64,000 bases of DNA, from positions 372,001-436,000 of the forward strand of contig JADJVX010000018.1 of the NCBI GenBank assembly GCA_016710385.1. The letters run 5' to 3'. Every line of letters starts with the position of its first letter. Positions within the stretch are counted from its first letter, which is position 1. The translations under genes were made by a program, and so were the position numbers. Shown here piece after piece: positions 56,039 through 64,000 of this stretch. The notes below the pieces were generated by a model that did not search any database, was not told the origin of the DNA, and saw nothing but the letters and a program-made list of their open reading frames with translations. This DNA comes from Actinomycetales bacterium (lineage in GTDB: Bacteria > Actinomycetota > Actinomycetes > Actinomycetales > Dermatophilaceae).

Positions 56039-57439
56039 ATGAGCGATCCGTTCCATGCCTACCCCTATCACGGGCGTTTTCCCGTGGTGCGCGCACTGCC
56101 TGAGTCCGGCCGCGACCGGTCGGACGTGCTGGCCGAGCTCGCCACCATGGCAGCGGAGGAAGACCAGACCTGGCAGAGCGGGCAATGCTCGGGGACGATC
56201 TATCTCGGGGACCAGGAGCATTACGAGTTCCTCGGTGAGGCCTTCTCGCTCTTCTCGCACCAGAACGCCTTGCAGCGCGATATGTGCCCCAGTGCGACCC
56301 GCTTCGAGGGCGAGATCCTCGCGATGGCCCTGGACCTCATGCACGCCGAGGCGATCACCGACGCCACGCCCGCTGGACTGGTCACCGGGGGCGGCACCGA
56401 CAGCATCCTGCACGCCATGTTGTGCTACCGCGAGGCGGCGCTGGCCCGGGGCATCGGCCGCCCCACGATCGTCAAACCGGAGACCGCACATCCGGCCTTC
56501 GCCAAGGCTGCTCACCTGTTCGGCATGGGCCTGACGGTGGTCCCGGTCGACCCCGTGACCACCCTCGTGGACCCGGCGACCATCGCTGCCGCCATCGACG
56601 ACAACACCGCCGTGATCATCGGCTCGGCCGGCAACTACCCCTACGGCACCATCGACCCGATCACCCAACTCGGTGCTCTCGCGCTCGAGCGCGGCGTCGG
56701 TTTGCACGTCGACGGGTGCCTCGGCGGGTTCGTCCTGCCCTTCGGCGAAGAGCTCGGGTATGCCGTGCCCCCCTTCGACTTCCGCGTCCCAGGTGTCACG
56801 AGCATCTCCGCCGACACGCACAAATACGGCTACGGACTCAAGGGCACCTCGACGCTGCTCTTCCGGGACAAGGGGCTGCGCAACCGGGCCTACTTCTTCG
56901 TCCCCGACTGGTCCGGAGGCAAGTACTTCTCCCCCGGCATGGCCGGCTCCCGATCGGTGGGCCTGCTGGCCTCGACCTGGGCGTCGATGGTCACGATGGG
57001 CCGTTCCGGCTACCGCGACCGCGCGGCTGGGATCTTCGCCACCGCTGCAGGGCTCGCCGCCGTGATCCGCAGTCACCCCGAATTGCGGCTCATGGGTGAG
57101 CCGACCTTCCTGGTGGCCTTCACTTCCGACGAAGTCGACATCTATCACGTCAATGACGCTCTGCGGCAACGCGGTTGGCGGTTCAACGGGCTGCAGTATC
57201 CCAACGGGCTGCACCTGGCGGTCACCGGTCCGCAGCTGCAGCACGGCGTAATCGAGCGCTTCGCCGCCGACCTGGCGCAGGCTCTGGACTACGCCCGGGC
57301 TAAGGCCGGCACCCCGGCGCAGAGTGCCGCTCTCTATGGCGGGGTCCCGGGTGGCCTGACCCCGGCCGCCACGATGTTCATCACGGCCGTGATGACCCAG
57401 ATGATGGACGCTCAGCAAAGCGTCCCTGCTCGCGCGTGA
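56039..57439 (+). CDS. PLP-dependent lyase of the sphingosine-1-phosphate lyase/GAD family
   Basis: 466 residues. VTGGGTDSILHAMLCYREAAL (PLP phosphate contact), HPAFAKAAHLFGMGLTVVPVD (ring-stacking His), LHVDGCLGGFVLPF (PLP-pyridine Asp) and SISADTHKYGYGLKGTS with the Schiff-base Lys. DTHKYGYxxKG fits sphingosine-1-phosphate lyase better than glutamate decarboxylase. Such enzymes split long-chain-base phosphates to a fatty aldehyde and phosphoethanolamine; other amino-alcohol-phosphate substrates are possible. No membrane anchor. Seven bases ahead of the FGGY kinase. Confidence 0.8.
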   Translation: MSDPFHAYPYHGRFPVVRALPESGRDRSDVLAELATMAAEEDQTWQSGQCSGTIYLGDQEHYEFLGEAFSLFSHQNALQRDMCPSATRFEGEILAMALDLMHAEAITDATPAGLVTGGGTDSILHAMLCYREAALARGIGRPTIVKPETAHPAFAKAAHLFGMGLTVVPVDPVTTLVDPATIAAAIDDNTAVIIGSAGNYPYGTIDPITQLGALALERGVGLHVDGCLGGFVLPFGEELGYAVPPFDFRVPGVTSISADTHKYGYGLKGTSTLLFRDKGLRNRAYFFVPDWSGGKYFSPGMAGSRSVGLLASTWASMVTMGRSGYRDRAAGIFATAAGLAAVIRSHPELRLMGEPTFLVAFTSDEVDIYHVNDALRQRGWRFNGLQYPNGLHLAVTGPQLQHGVIERFAADLAQALDYARAKAGTPAQSAALYGGVPGGLTPAATMFITAVMTQMMDAQQSVPARA

Positions 57440-57446
57440 CCCGGGC

Positions 57447-58997
57447 ATGACCCCCGCGGCAGGCCGCACCCTGGCCGAACGGCATACTCTCTGCGTCGAC
57501 CTCGGCACCGGCGGCCCGAAGGTCGGGTTGGTGAGCTTCGACGGACGGCTGCGCTGGTCGGCTCACCGAGCCGTTCCGACGGTCCGGCGCGAGGGCGGGG
57601 TGGCGGTGCAGGACGCCACGGCCTGGTGGGACGCCGTGACCGACCTGGCCCGCGAGGGGATCCGGGTGGGCGGAGTGGAGTCGGCCTCGATCGAGGCAGT
57701 CGCCGTCACCGGACAGTGGGGCAGCACCGTGCCTGTCGACGCCGATGGCCTACCGGTGGGCGAATGTCGGCTGTTCCTCGACACGCGGGGCGCCCGGCAT
57801 ACCTCGTCCTTCGCCGCCGGGCCGCTGGTCGGATACCACCCGCGGGCCCTGGTGTGGTTGCAGCACACGGCCGGCGCGCCTTCACCCCAGGGGGGTGACC
57901 CGGTGGGGCACATGCTCTCGATCGAGCGCGACGAGCCGCAGGTCGCAGCACGGGCGCGGTGGTTCCTCGAGCCGGTCGACTACCTGACGATGCGGTTCAC
58001 CGGTCGGCCGACCGCCAGCCACAACTCGATGACCCTGGCCTGGTTGACCGACAACCGCCACCCGTCCCGGTTGGAGTACGACGAGCGGCTCGTCCGGTGG
58101 ACCGGGATCGACCCGCGTCGGTTGCCACCACTGGTGCGCACCGGTTCGGTCGTGGGTCCGGTGCTGCCCGAGGTATGCCGTGCGCTCGGATTGTCCGACC
58201 GCACGGTCGCGGTCACCGGAGTCAACGACCTGCTGGCATCGACCGTCGGCTCGGGCGCGGTGCTGCCTCGGCAGGGGCACTTCGCGGTGTCGACGACCAC
58301 GTGGATCTCGGCACCGGTCGCGAAGAAGAAGACCGACATCCTGCACACCATCGCGACCGTTCCCGGGCTGACCTCGGATGCCCATCTGCTGGCCAACAAC
58401 CACGAGACGGCCGGCGCCGCGTTGGCGTGGGTGCGAGACGAGCTCTTCGGCGGGTCCTTCGACGACCTCACCGCTGCGGCAGCGCGGTCTCCGATCGGGT
58501 CGCGCGGGGTGCTCTTCACGCCCTGGCTGGCCGGCCTCCGCTCACCGGTCGATGACCGCGGCGCCAGGGGTGGCTGGCACAACGTATCCCTGGCGAACGG
58601 CCGGGATGACCTGGTCCGTAGCGTGCTCGAAGGGGTCGCCTACAACACCCGGTGGTTGTTGGAACCAGTGGAACGTTTCGTCGGGCAGCGGATGGACCCG
58701 CTGCGGTTCATCGGGGGCGGCGCGCTCAGTGACCTGTGGTGCCAGATCCACGCCGACATCACCGGGCGGCGCATCGAGCGGGTCGCCGATCCGGTCAACG
58801 CTCCCCTGCGGGGCGCCGGGCTGATCGCGGCCATCGCCCTGGGGGCGACGACCCTGGCAGAGGCGGGGGCCGGGGTGGTCGTCGACCGGACCTTCGTGCC
58901 CGATCCGGCGGCCCAACCGATCTACGCGGTGGGCTACCGAGAGTTCACGGCCATGTATCGACGGCAGAAGGGTCTGTGGCGGGCGCTGTCGCGGTGA
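57447..58997 (+). CDS. FGGY-family carbohydrate kinase (xylulokinase/glycerol-kinase-like)
   Basis: 516 residues. N-terminal ATPase motif LCVDLGTGGPKVGLVSFDG, SIEAVAVTGQWGSTVPVD, middle LEPVDYLTMRFTGRPTASHN, GVNDLLASTVGSGAV, LFTPWLAGLRSPVDDRGARG and the C-terminal FIGGGALSDLWCQIHADIT. Note GTGGPK where most FGGY enzymes have GTSSVK or GTTSTR. Substrate unknown; a polyol or sugar imported by the neighbouring transporter is likely. Last 53 bases overlap the convergent GNAT gene. Confidence 0.87.
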   Translation: MTPAAGRTLAERHTLCVDLGTGGPKVGLVSFDGRLRWSAHRAVPTVRREGGVAVQDATAWWDAVTDLAREGIRVGGVESASIEAVAVTGQWGSTVPVDADGLPVGECRLFLDTRGARHTSSFAAGPLVGYHPRALVWLQHTAGAPSPQGGDPVGHMLSIERDEPQVAARARWFLEPVDYLTMRFTGRPTASHNSMTLAWLTDNRHPSRLEYDERLVRWTGIDPRRLPPLVRTGSVVGPVLPEVCRALGLSDRTVAVTGVNDLLASTVGSGAVLPRQGHFAVSTTTWISAPVAKKKTDILHTIATVPGLTSDAHLLANNHETAGAALAWVRDELFGGSFDDLTAAAARSPIGSRGVLFTPWLAGLRSPVDDRGARGGWHNVSLANGRDDLVRSVLEGVAYNTRWLLEPVERFVGQRMDPLRFIGGGALSDLWCQIHADITGRRIERVADPVNAPLRGAGLIAAIALGATTLAEAGAGVVVDRTFVPDPAAQPIYAVGYREFTAMYRRQKGLWRALSR

Positions 58998-59610
58998 CCT
59001 GGCCGACGTGGTCGACCGGGTCGCCCGGGTAGACCAGGTCGCCCGGATTGACCGGGTCGCCCGGGTCAACCGAACCGACCGCGGGAATCGTGAGCCAACT
59101 GTCGGGTGGCAGTTCGGGCTTCCCCGGCACCGGCTGGTGTTCGAGCGTCCAGGTGTGCCCCGCGACCGCAGTGGCGACCCGGGTCCAGAAGGAACGGGCA
59201 CCGGGGTTGTAGTCCTGGAATCCAAGCGTCCAGCGACCGGGAGTGGCGCGCATTACGGCCGTTGCCGCAGTCAACCCGACGCCGGAGCGCCGGAGTGCGC
59301 GGACGACAAAGAAGTCGCCCAGCACCTGGCCCCCCGTGCCGTCGGCACGGGTGAGCACGAAACCCGCCGTCTGCCCGGCGACCCGGATGAGCCACCCCTG
59401 CGCCGAGGGATCGTCGGCGACGAAGAAGGCATCCAGCCGGCGGTTGTTGAAGGTGCCGTCCGGGTTGGGTAGCAAGGCCATCCCCTCCGACAGGTCATGC
59501 CGGTAGAGCTGTCCGAGGTTGGACAGCACGGCGCGGTCAGATCGCGTCAGCGCCACCAGCTCGACCGGGGTGACGGGGGGACGCGGCGGGCCGGGCACAA
59601 GGGTGGTCAC
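58945..59610 (-). CDS. GNAT-family acetyltransferase with repeat-encoded C-terminal tail
   Basis: 221 residues. Positions about 15-165 are the GNAT domain: FFVADDPSAQGWLIRVAGQTAGFVL, LGDFFVVRALRRSGVGLTAATAVM (acetyl-CoA loop, degenerate) and WTLGFQDYNPGARSFWTRV. From about residue 180 a hexapeptide repeat (PGDPVN, PGDLVY, PGDPVD) arises from an 18-bp tandem repeat, and the last 17 codons are antisense to the kinase gene. The tail is therefore likely a recent, non-functional extension. Substrate unknown. Confidence 0.8.
   Translation of the reverse strand: MTTLVPGPPRPPVTPVELVALTRSDRAVLSNLGQLYRHDLSEGMALLPNPDGTFNNRRLDAFFVADDPSAQGWLIRVAGQTAGFVLTRADGTGGQVLGDFFVVRALRRSGVGLTAATAVMRATPGRWTLGFQDYNPGARSFWTRVATAVAGHTWTLEHQPVPGKPELPPDSWLTIPAVGSVDPGDPVNPGDLVYPGDPVDHVGQVTATAPATDPSAVDTWP
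59012..59065. repeat. 18-bp tandem repeat, three units plus partial fourth
   Basis: Units at 59012, 59030 and 59048, each a variant of TCGACCGGGTCGCCCGGG, with a decayed fourth to about 59080. Lies within the 3' end of the GNAT gene and just after the kinase gene stop. Confidence 0.85.
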
Positions 59611-59657
59611 GGAGGCAGAATAGGCAATCCAGACCCGGCCGCTGCCCCCGAGACATG

Positions 59658-59693
59658 CCGAGGGGGCCCGGACGACGGTCCGGACCCCCTCGG
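59658..59693 (-). terminator. 16-bp hairpin after rpsA
   Basis: Arms CCGAGGGGGCCCGGAC (59658-59673) and GTCCGGACCCCCTCGG (59678-59693), a single mismatch and loop GACG. About 80 bases behind rpsA on the minus strand and before the GNAT start. Strong intrinsic-terminator candidate. Confidence 0.75.
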
Positions 59694-59704
59694 GAGGTGC
59701 GTGT

Positions 59705-59767
59705 CACGGCATACCGTGCCTTGTTTGGACGTCTGCCTGGGACATCCAGGAGGGCAGGTATGCCGTG
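59705..59767. repeat. Inverted pair of GGTATGCCGTG units behind rpsA
   Basis: CACGGCATACC (59705-59715) and GGTATGCCGTG (59757-59767), 41 bases apart, directly after the rpsA stop at 59772. With the hairpin at 59658 this makes a double stop for a highly expressed gene. Confidence 0.65.
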
Positions 59768-59771
59768 CGGC

Positions 59772-61235
59772 TCAGTTGCCGGTGAGCTTCTCGCGCAGCG
59801 CGGCCAGGGCCTCGTCGGAGGCCAATGTGCCGGTGGCCGGCGAGGGGTCGACGCCCGTCGAGGAGTAGGACGAAGGGACCTCGCCCGACGCGACGGCAGC
59901 CTCGGAGTCGGCCTTGGCAGCCGACTCGACCTGGGCCTTGTGGGCCTCCCAGCGCGCGTGCGCCTCGGCGTACTGCTTCTCCCAACGCTCACGCTGAGCT
60001 TCGAAGCCCGGCAGCCACTCGTTGGTCTCCGGGTCGAAGCCCTCGGGGTACTTGTAGTTGCCCTGCTCGTCGTATTCGGCGGCCATGCCGTAGAGCGTCG
60101 GGTCGAATTCCGAGGAGGCGACCGCGCCGTCGTTGGCCTGCTTGAGCGACAGCGAGATCCGGCGACGCTCGAGGTCGATGTCGATGACCTTGACGAAGAT
60201 GTCGTCACCGACGGTCGCGACCTGCTCGGGCAGCTCGACGTGCCGCTCGGCCAGCTCGGAGATGTGGACCAGACCCTCGATGCCGTCGTCAACACGCACG
60301 AACGCGCCGAAGGGCACGAGCTTGGTCACCTTGCCCGGCACGACCTGACCGATCGCGTGGGTGCGGGCGAAGTGCTGCCACGGGTCTTCCTGGGTGGCCT
60401 TGAGCGACAGCGAGACCCGCTCGCGGTCCATGTCGACGTCGAGCACCTCGACCGTGACCTCGGTGCCGACCTCGACGACCTCGCTCGGGTGGTCGATGTG
60501 CTTCCAGGACAGCTCGGAGACGTGGACCAGACCGTCGACCCCACCGAGGTCGACGAACGCACCGAAGTTGACGATGCTCGACACGACACCAGAGCGGACC
60601 TGGCCCTTCTGCAACTCGCGCAGGAAGGTGGTGCGGACCTCGGACTGGGTCTGCTCGAGCCAGGCGCGGCGGGACAGGACGACGTTGTTGCGGTTCTTGT
60701 CCAGCTCGATGATCTTGGCCTCGATCTGCTTGCCGACATACGGCTGCAGGTCACGGACCCGACGCATCTCGACCAGGGAGGCCGGCAGGAAGCCACGCAG
60801 TCCGATGTCGAGGATGAGACCACCCTTGACCACCTCGATGACGGTGCCGGTGACGACGCCGTCTTCTTCCTTGACCTTCTCGATCGTGCCCCATGCGCGC
60901 TCGTACTGGGCGCGCTTCTTGGACAGGATCAGTCGGCCTTCCTTGTCCTCCTTCTGCAGGACCAGGGCCTCGACCTCGTCGCCCACCTTGACCACGTCGG
61001 CCGGGTCGACGTCATGCTTGATGGACAGCTCGCGCGAGGGGATGACACCCTCGGTCTTGTACCCGATGTCGAGCAGGACCTCGTCCCGGTCGACCTTGAC
61101 GATGCGACCTTCGACAATGTCGCCGTCGTTGAAGTCTTTGATCGTGGCGTCGATCGCCGCGAGGATGTCTTCCTCAGTGCCGATGTCGTTGATGGCAACC
61201 TGAGGGGCGGTCTTTGCGACCGAAGTGGTGGTCAT
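59772..61235 (-). CDS. rpsA: 30S ribosomal protein S1
   Basis: 487 residues, four S1 RNA-binding domains: GDIVEGRIVKVDRDEVLLDIG (about 40), GVVTGTVIEVVKGGLILDIG (about 125), GQVRSGVVSSIVNFGAFVDLG (about 210) and GQVVPGKVTKLVPFGAFVRVD (about 297). Acidic/Ala-rich C-terminal tail, as in other actinobacteria. Binds mRNA on the small subunit. Contains none of the GTATGCCG octamers, as is true of other highly expressed genes here. Confidence 0.97.
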   Translation of the reverse strand: MTTTSVAKTAPQVAINDIGTEEDILAAIDATIKDFNDGDIVEGRIVKVDRDEVLLDIGYKTEGVIPSRELSIKHDVDPADVVKVGDEVEALVLQKEDKEGRLILSKKRAQYERAWGTIEKVKEEDGVVTGTVIEVVKGGLILDIGLRGFLPASLVEMRRVRDLQPYVGKQIEAKIIELDKNRNNVVLSRRAWLEQTQSEVRTTFLRELQKGQVRSGVVSSIVNFGAFVDLGGVDGLVHVSELSWKHIDHPSEVVEVGTEVTVEVLDVDMDRERVSLSLKATQEDPWQHFARTHAIGQVVPGKVTKLVPFGAFVRVDDGIEGLVHISELAERHVELPEQVATVGDDIFVKVIDIDLERRRISLSLKQANDGAVASSEFDPTLYGMAAEYDEQGNYKYPEGFDPETNEWLPGFEAQRERWEKQYAEAHARWEAHKAQVESAAKADSEAAVASGEVPSSYSSTGVDPSPATGTLASDEALAALREKLTGN

Positions 61236-61271
61236 GTAGTAGGAACTCCGAACGTGGACAGGGACGGTATG

Positions 61272-61294
61272 CCGCTGGGCCGGGTGGCCAGCGG
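61272..61294 (-). promoter_or_regulatory. Hairpin in rpsA 5' leader
   Basis: Arms CCGCTGG (61272-61278) and CCAGCGG (61288-61294) about 40 bases before the rpsA start on the minus strand; possibly part of an autoregulatory leader, since S1 controls its own translation in Enterobacteria. An octamer copy overlaps its edge. Confidence 0.35.
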
Positions 61295-61485
61295 GATGGA
61301 CAGGGTGGCGCGGGTTGCGCCGATGGTGCCCGCCGCGCCGACCCGGAGGGCAGCACGACGAGTGCCCAGACCGGGCACCGGGTCAGCCTACCGGTCGGCG
61401 TCAGCCCCGACCAACCCGGTCGGCAGCAGTGGATCCCGGGAGCGCGTGCGTGCGTCTGCCGACCCGGCTCGGCCACAATGGCGGC

Positions 61486-62295
61486 ATGGACTCCATCGCG
61501 CTGCGGCGTGCGGCGGGCAGCGTGGAGACGGTCCACGCCAATCGGCAGTGGTGGGACGCCGAGGCCGACGACTACTACGCCGAGCACGGTGGCTTCCTCG
61601 GTGACGACGATTTCTGTTGGGGGCCGGAAGGGCTGCGCGAGTCGGAGGCACAGCTGCTCGGCCCGTTGTCCGGCCGAGATGTCCTCGAGATCGGAGCCGG
61701 GGCGGCGCAATGCAGCCGCTGGGTGCGGGACCAGGGTGCCCGGGTCGTCGCGACCGATCTCTCGCTGAGGATGCTGCTGCGTGGCGTCGCGATCGATGCG
61801 GCCCGCCCCGATCCACAGGGCATCCCCGTCGTCCAATGCGACGGCCGTCAGCTCCCCTTTCCCGACGAAAGTTTCGATGCGGTGTTCACGGCATACGGGG
61901 TGGTGCCCTTTGTCGCCGACCCCGAGCGGGTGATGACCGAGGTATGCCGGGTGCTCCGGCCCGGGGGCCGGTTCGCCTTCTCGACGACGCACCCCTTCCG
62001 CTGGGCCTTTCCCGACGAGCCCGATGCCGAAGGGCTGACGGTGCGCCTCTCGTACTTCGACCGCACCCCTTATGTCGAGCAAGACGCTCACGGCCAGGCG
62101 ACCTATGCCGAGCACCACCGCACGATCGGCGATCGGATCCGTGACGTCGTGGCCGCCGGGCTGAGCGTCGTCGATGTCGTCGAACCGGAGTGGCCGGCGA
62201 CCAACGAACAGGAGTGGGGCGGGTGGTCGCCGCTACGCGGACGGCTCATCCCCGGCACCCTCATCATCGTGGCGGAGCGGCCCCGTCAGGGCTGA
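61486..62295 (+). CDS. Class I SAM-dependent methyltransferase
   Basis: 269 residues from ATG 61486. Methyltransf_11 domain: motif I VLEIGAGAAQCSRWVRDQGA, acidic ribose contact VVATDLS, motif II DGRQLPFPDESFDAVFTAYG, motif III VCRVLRPGGRFAFSTTHP. N-terminal NRQWWDAEADDYYAEHGGFL is typical of actinobacterial small-molecule methyltransferases. Substrate not known. Convergent with polA; 250 bases from rpsA. Confidence 0.87.
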   Translation: MDSIALRRAAGSVETVHANRQWWDAEADDYYAEHGGFLGDDDFCWGPEGLRESEAQLLGPLSGRDVLEIGAGAAQCSRWVRDQGARVVATDLSLRMLLRGVAIDAARPDPQGIPVVQCDGRQLPFPDESFDAVFTAYGVVPFVADPERVMTEVCRVLRPGGRFAFSTTHPFRWAFPDEPDAEGLTVRLSYFDRTPYVEQDAHGQATYAEHHRTIGDRIRDVVAAGLSVVDVVEPEWPATNEQEWGGWSPLRGRLIPGTLIIVAERPRQG

Positions 62296-62323
62296 GTGCG
62301 ACCGGCGACTGACGCACCCGATG

Positions 62324-64000
62324 TCAGTGCGCTGCGTCGTGCCACGATCGTCCGACCCCGACCGAGACATCCAACGGCACGTCCAGAGCGACCGCTGCGC
62401 CCATCTCGCGGCGCACCACCTCTTCGACGACGGCCCGCTCCCCCGGCGCGATCTCCAGGACGAGTTCGTCGTGCACCTGCAGCAGGATGCGCGAGCGCAA
62501 CCCGGCCTCGGTGAGTGCCTCGTCGACCCGAAGCATGGCGACCTTCATGATGTCGGCGGCCGACCCTTGGATGGGGGCATTGAGGGCCATGCGTTCGGCC
62601 ATCTCGCGGCGCTGCCGATTGTCGCTGGTGAGGTCGGGCAGGTATCGCCTCCGGCCGAGCATGGTGGCGGTATAGCCGGTGTGCCGGGCGTCGTCGACGA
62701 GCCGGTGCAGATAGTCGCGGACCTCGCCGAACCGCAGGAAGTATTCGTCCATGAGGGTCTTGGCTTCACCGGTGGAGATCGCGAGTTGGCGAGACAGGCC
62801 GAACGCCGACAGCCCGTAGGCCAAGCCGTAGGACATCGCCTTGATCTTGGAGCGCATAGCGGGGGTGACCTCGTCGGTGGGCACCCCGAAGACTCGCGCT
62901 GCGACGAAGGAATGCAGGTCCTCGCCTGACCGGAAGGCTTCGATCAGCCCGTCGTCACCGGAGAGGTGGGCCATGACCCGCATCTCGATCTGGCTGTAGT
63001 CGGCCGACATGAGTGACTCGAAGCCTTCGCCGACGATGAACATCTCGCGGATCCGCCGGCCCTCTTCGGTGCGGATCGGGACATTCTGCAGGTTGGGGTC
63101 GGTCGAGGAGAGCCGTCCGGTGGCCGCGATGGTCTGCAGATAAGTGGTGTGAATGCGGCCGTCGTCGGCCACCGACTTGAGCAGGCCCTCGACCGTCACG
63201 CGCAACCGCGACACGTCGCGGTGGCGAAGCAGTGCCTCGAGGAACGGATGCGGTTCCTTGGCATACAGCTCGGTGAGCGCGTCAGCATCGGTGGTGTAGC
63301 CGGTCTTGGTCCGCTTGGTCTTGGGCAGCCCGAGCTGGTCGAAGAGCACCTCCTGGAGCTGTTTGGGAGATCCGAGGTTGACGTCGCGTCGGTCGATCGC
63401 GTCCCAGGCGTCCTCCTGAGCCTCGCGCACACCGGCTGCGAACTCGGCCTCCAGGCCAGCCAGCTCCGGCACGTCGACCGCGATGCCGGCCCGCTCCATG
63501 CGAGCCAGCACCCCAACCAGCGGCAACTCGACCTCACTCAGCAGCCGCGTGCCGTCGGTGCGCTCCAGCTCGGCGTCGAGTGCGTCGGCGACCTCCGCGA
63601 CGGCATTTGCCGTGAGCATGGCCTCCTTCGCCTCCGAGTCACCGTCGCCGAAGTCGAGCAGCCCCTGCCCGGTGTCGGTGACATCGGTGCGCAACTCACG
63701 CCGCAACAGCCGCAACGCGAGATCGGCCAGGTCATAACCCCGTTGGTCGGGCTTGACCAGGTAGGCGGCCAGGGCCGTGTCGCTGGTGAGCCCGGCGACG
63801 GCATACCCGCGAGCAGTGAGCGCCTGGATCGGACCTTTCGCGTCGTGCATCGCCTTGGGACGCAGCGGGTCGGCGAGCCAGCCGGCCAGCGCGGCGTCGG
63901 CGGTCGGGTCGAGATCCTCCAACGACAGGTATGCCGCCTCGCCGCGAACGGTGGCAACGGCCACGCCGCGCGCGTCGCCGGTGCCTCGAGCCCACCGGCC
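62324..64000 (-). CDS. polA: DNA polymerase I, N-terminus outside window
   Basis: 559 codons to the right edge; the 5' nuclease domain and the start lie beyond. From the edge: degenerate 3'-5' exonuclease-like domain (WLADPLRPKAMHDAKGPIQAL; its metal carboxylates look absent), thumb, then polymerase motif A SADYSQIEMRVMAHLSGD, O-helix RSKIKAMSYGLAYGLSAFG, and motif C LLQVHDELVLE. Replication of Okazaki gaps and repair synthesis after UvrABC incision. Start is unseen. Confidence 0.96.
   Translation of the reverse strand, partial: GRWARGTGDARGVAVATVRGEAAYLSLEDLDPTADAALAGWLADPLRPKAMHDAKGPIQALTARGYAVAGLTSDTALAAYLVKPDQRGYDLADLALRLLRRELRTDVTDTGQGLLDFGDGDSEAKEAMLTANAVAEVADALDAELERTDGTRLLSEVELPLVGVLARMERAGIAVDVPELAGLEAEFAAGVREAQEDAWDAIDRRDVNLGSPKQLQEVLFDQLGLPKTKRTKTGYTTDADALTELYAKEPHPFLEALLRHRDVSRLRVTVEGLLKSVADDGRIHTTYLQTIAATGRLSSTDPNLQNVPIRTEEGRRIREMFIVGEGFESLMSADYSQIEMRVMAHLSGDDGLIEAFRSGEDLHSFVAARVFGVPTDEVTPAMRSKIKAMSYGLAYGLSAFGLSRQLAISTGEAKTLMDEYFLRFGEVRDYLHRLVDDARHTGYTATMLGRRRYLPDLTSDNRQRREMAERMALNAPIQGSAADIMKVAMLRVDEALTEAGLRSRILLQVHDELVLEIAPGERAVVEEVVRREMGAAVALDVPLDVSVGVGRSWHDAAH

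Noticed and set aside
59012..59080. CRISPR-like or VNTR array
   Set aside because: Direct 18-bp units without spacers, in frame with a protein tail; a simple tandem repeat.

Overview
The window is a 64 kb piece of a high-GC actinobacterial chromosome. Marker genes are whiA, rbpA, opcA, a mycothiol-dependent-isomerase homologue and the actinobacterial gene orders uvrC-rapZ-yvcK-whiA-gap-pgk-tpiA-secG and polA/rpsA/coaE/uvrB. Protein flavour and layout suggest the order Micrococcales, perhaps the Intrasporangiaceae/Dermatophilaceae group; that placement is an inference and could only be settled by database comparison. I see no phage, insertion sequence, CRISPR array, rRNA or tRNA. Genes fill almost everything and no gene-free gap exceeds 300 bases.

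Layout. 1-7.5 kb: heme O synthase (ctaB, partial) divergent from a pentose-phosphate operon tkt-tal-zwf-opcA-pgl, the first four coupled by 4-base start/stop overlaps. 7.4-17.6 kb (minus): rbpA, secG, an accessory epoxide-hydrolase-like gene, then tpiA-pgk-gap, whiA, yvcK, rapZ and uvrC. 17.7-24.1 kb: a Tat-type Rieske lipoprotein, then a branched-chain amino-acid ABC transporter livKHMGF. 24.1-29.8 kb (minus): uvrA, an aminoglycoside-kinase-like gene and an ABC-F ATPase. 29.9-31.3 kb: an MDMPI-type protein and a metallo-beta-lactamase-fold hydrolase. 31.3-38.6 kb: a lipid cluster with a wax-ester/DGAT acyltransferase, a large protein ending in a cyanobacterial-type acyl-ACP reductase module, an SDR, an alpha/beta hydrolase, and a divergent aldehyde dehydrogenase. 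38.6-45.7 kb: serine hydrolase, MmcQ, TerC, EamA permease, iron uptake feoABC with a DtxR/IdeR-type operator, and a ChaA-type antiporter. 45.7-50.5 kb: uvrB, ZIP transporter, CoaE-GrpB fusion, MscL carrying a zinc ribbon. 50.5-59 kb: a Ugp-like ABC importer with a glycerophosphodiesterase, divergent from a sphingosine-phosphate-lyase-like enzyme and an FGGY kinase. 58.9-64 kb: GNAT enzyme, ribosomal protein S1, methyltransferase, and DNA polymerase I (partial).

Two observations stand out. First, the oriented octamer GTATGCCG/CGGCATAC (usually inside GGTATGCCGT) occurs roughly 70 times by my eye count, against two or three expected from base composition. It lies in both orientations, in coding linkers, and as long inverted pairs just behind genes, an arrangement like the DNA uptake sequences of Neisseria and Haemophilus. 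Second, the 31-38 kb cluster reads as an aldehyde-centred neutral-lipid (wax ester) pathway built around a reductase of a type known from cyanobacterial alkane synthesis, fused to an N-terminal domain that I do not recognise.
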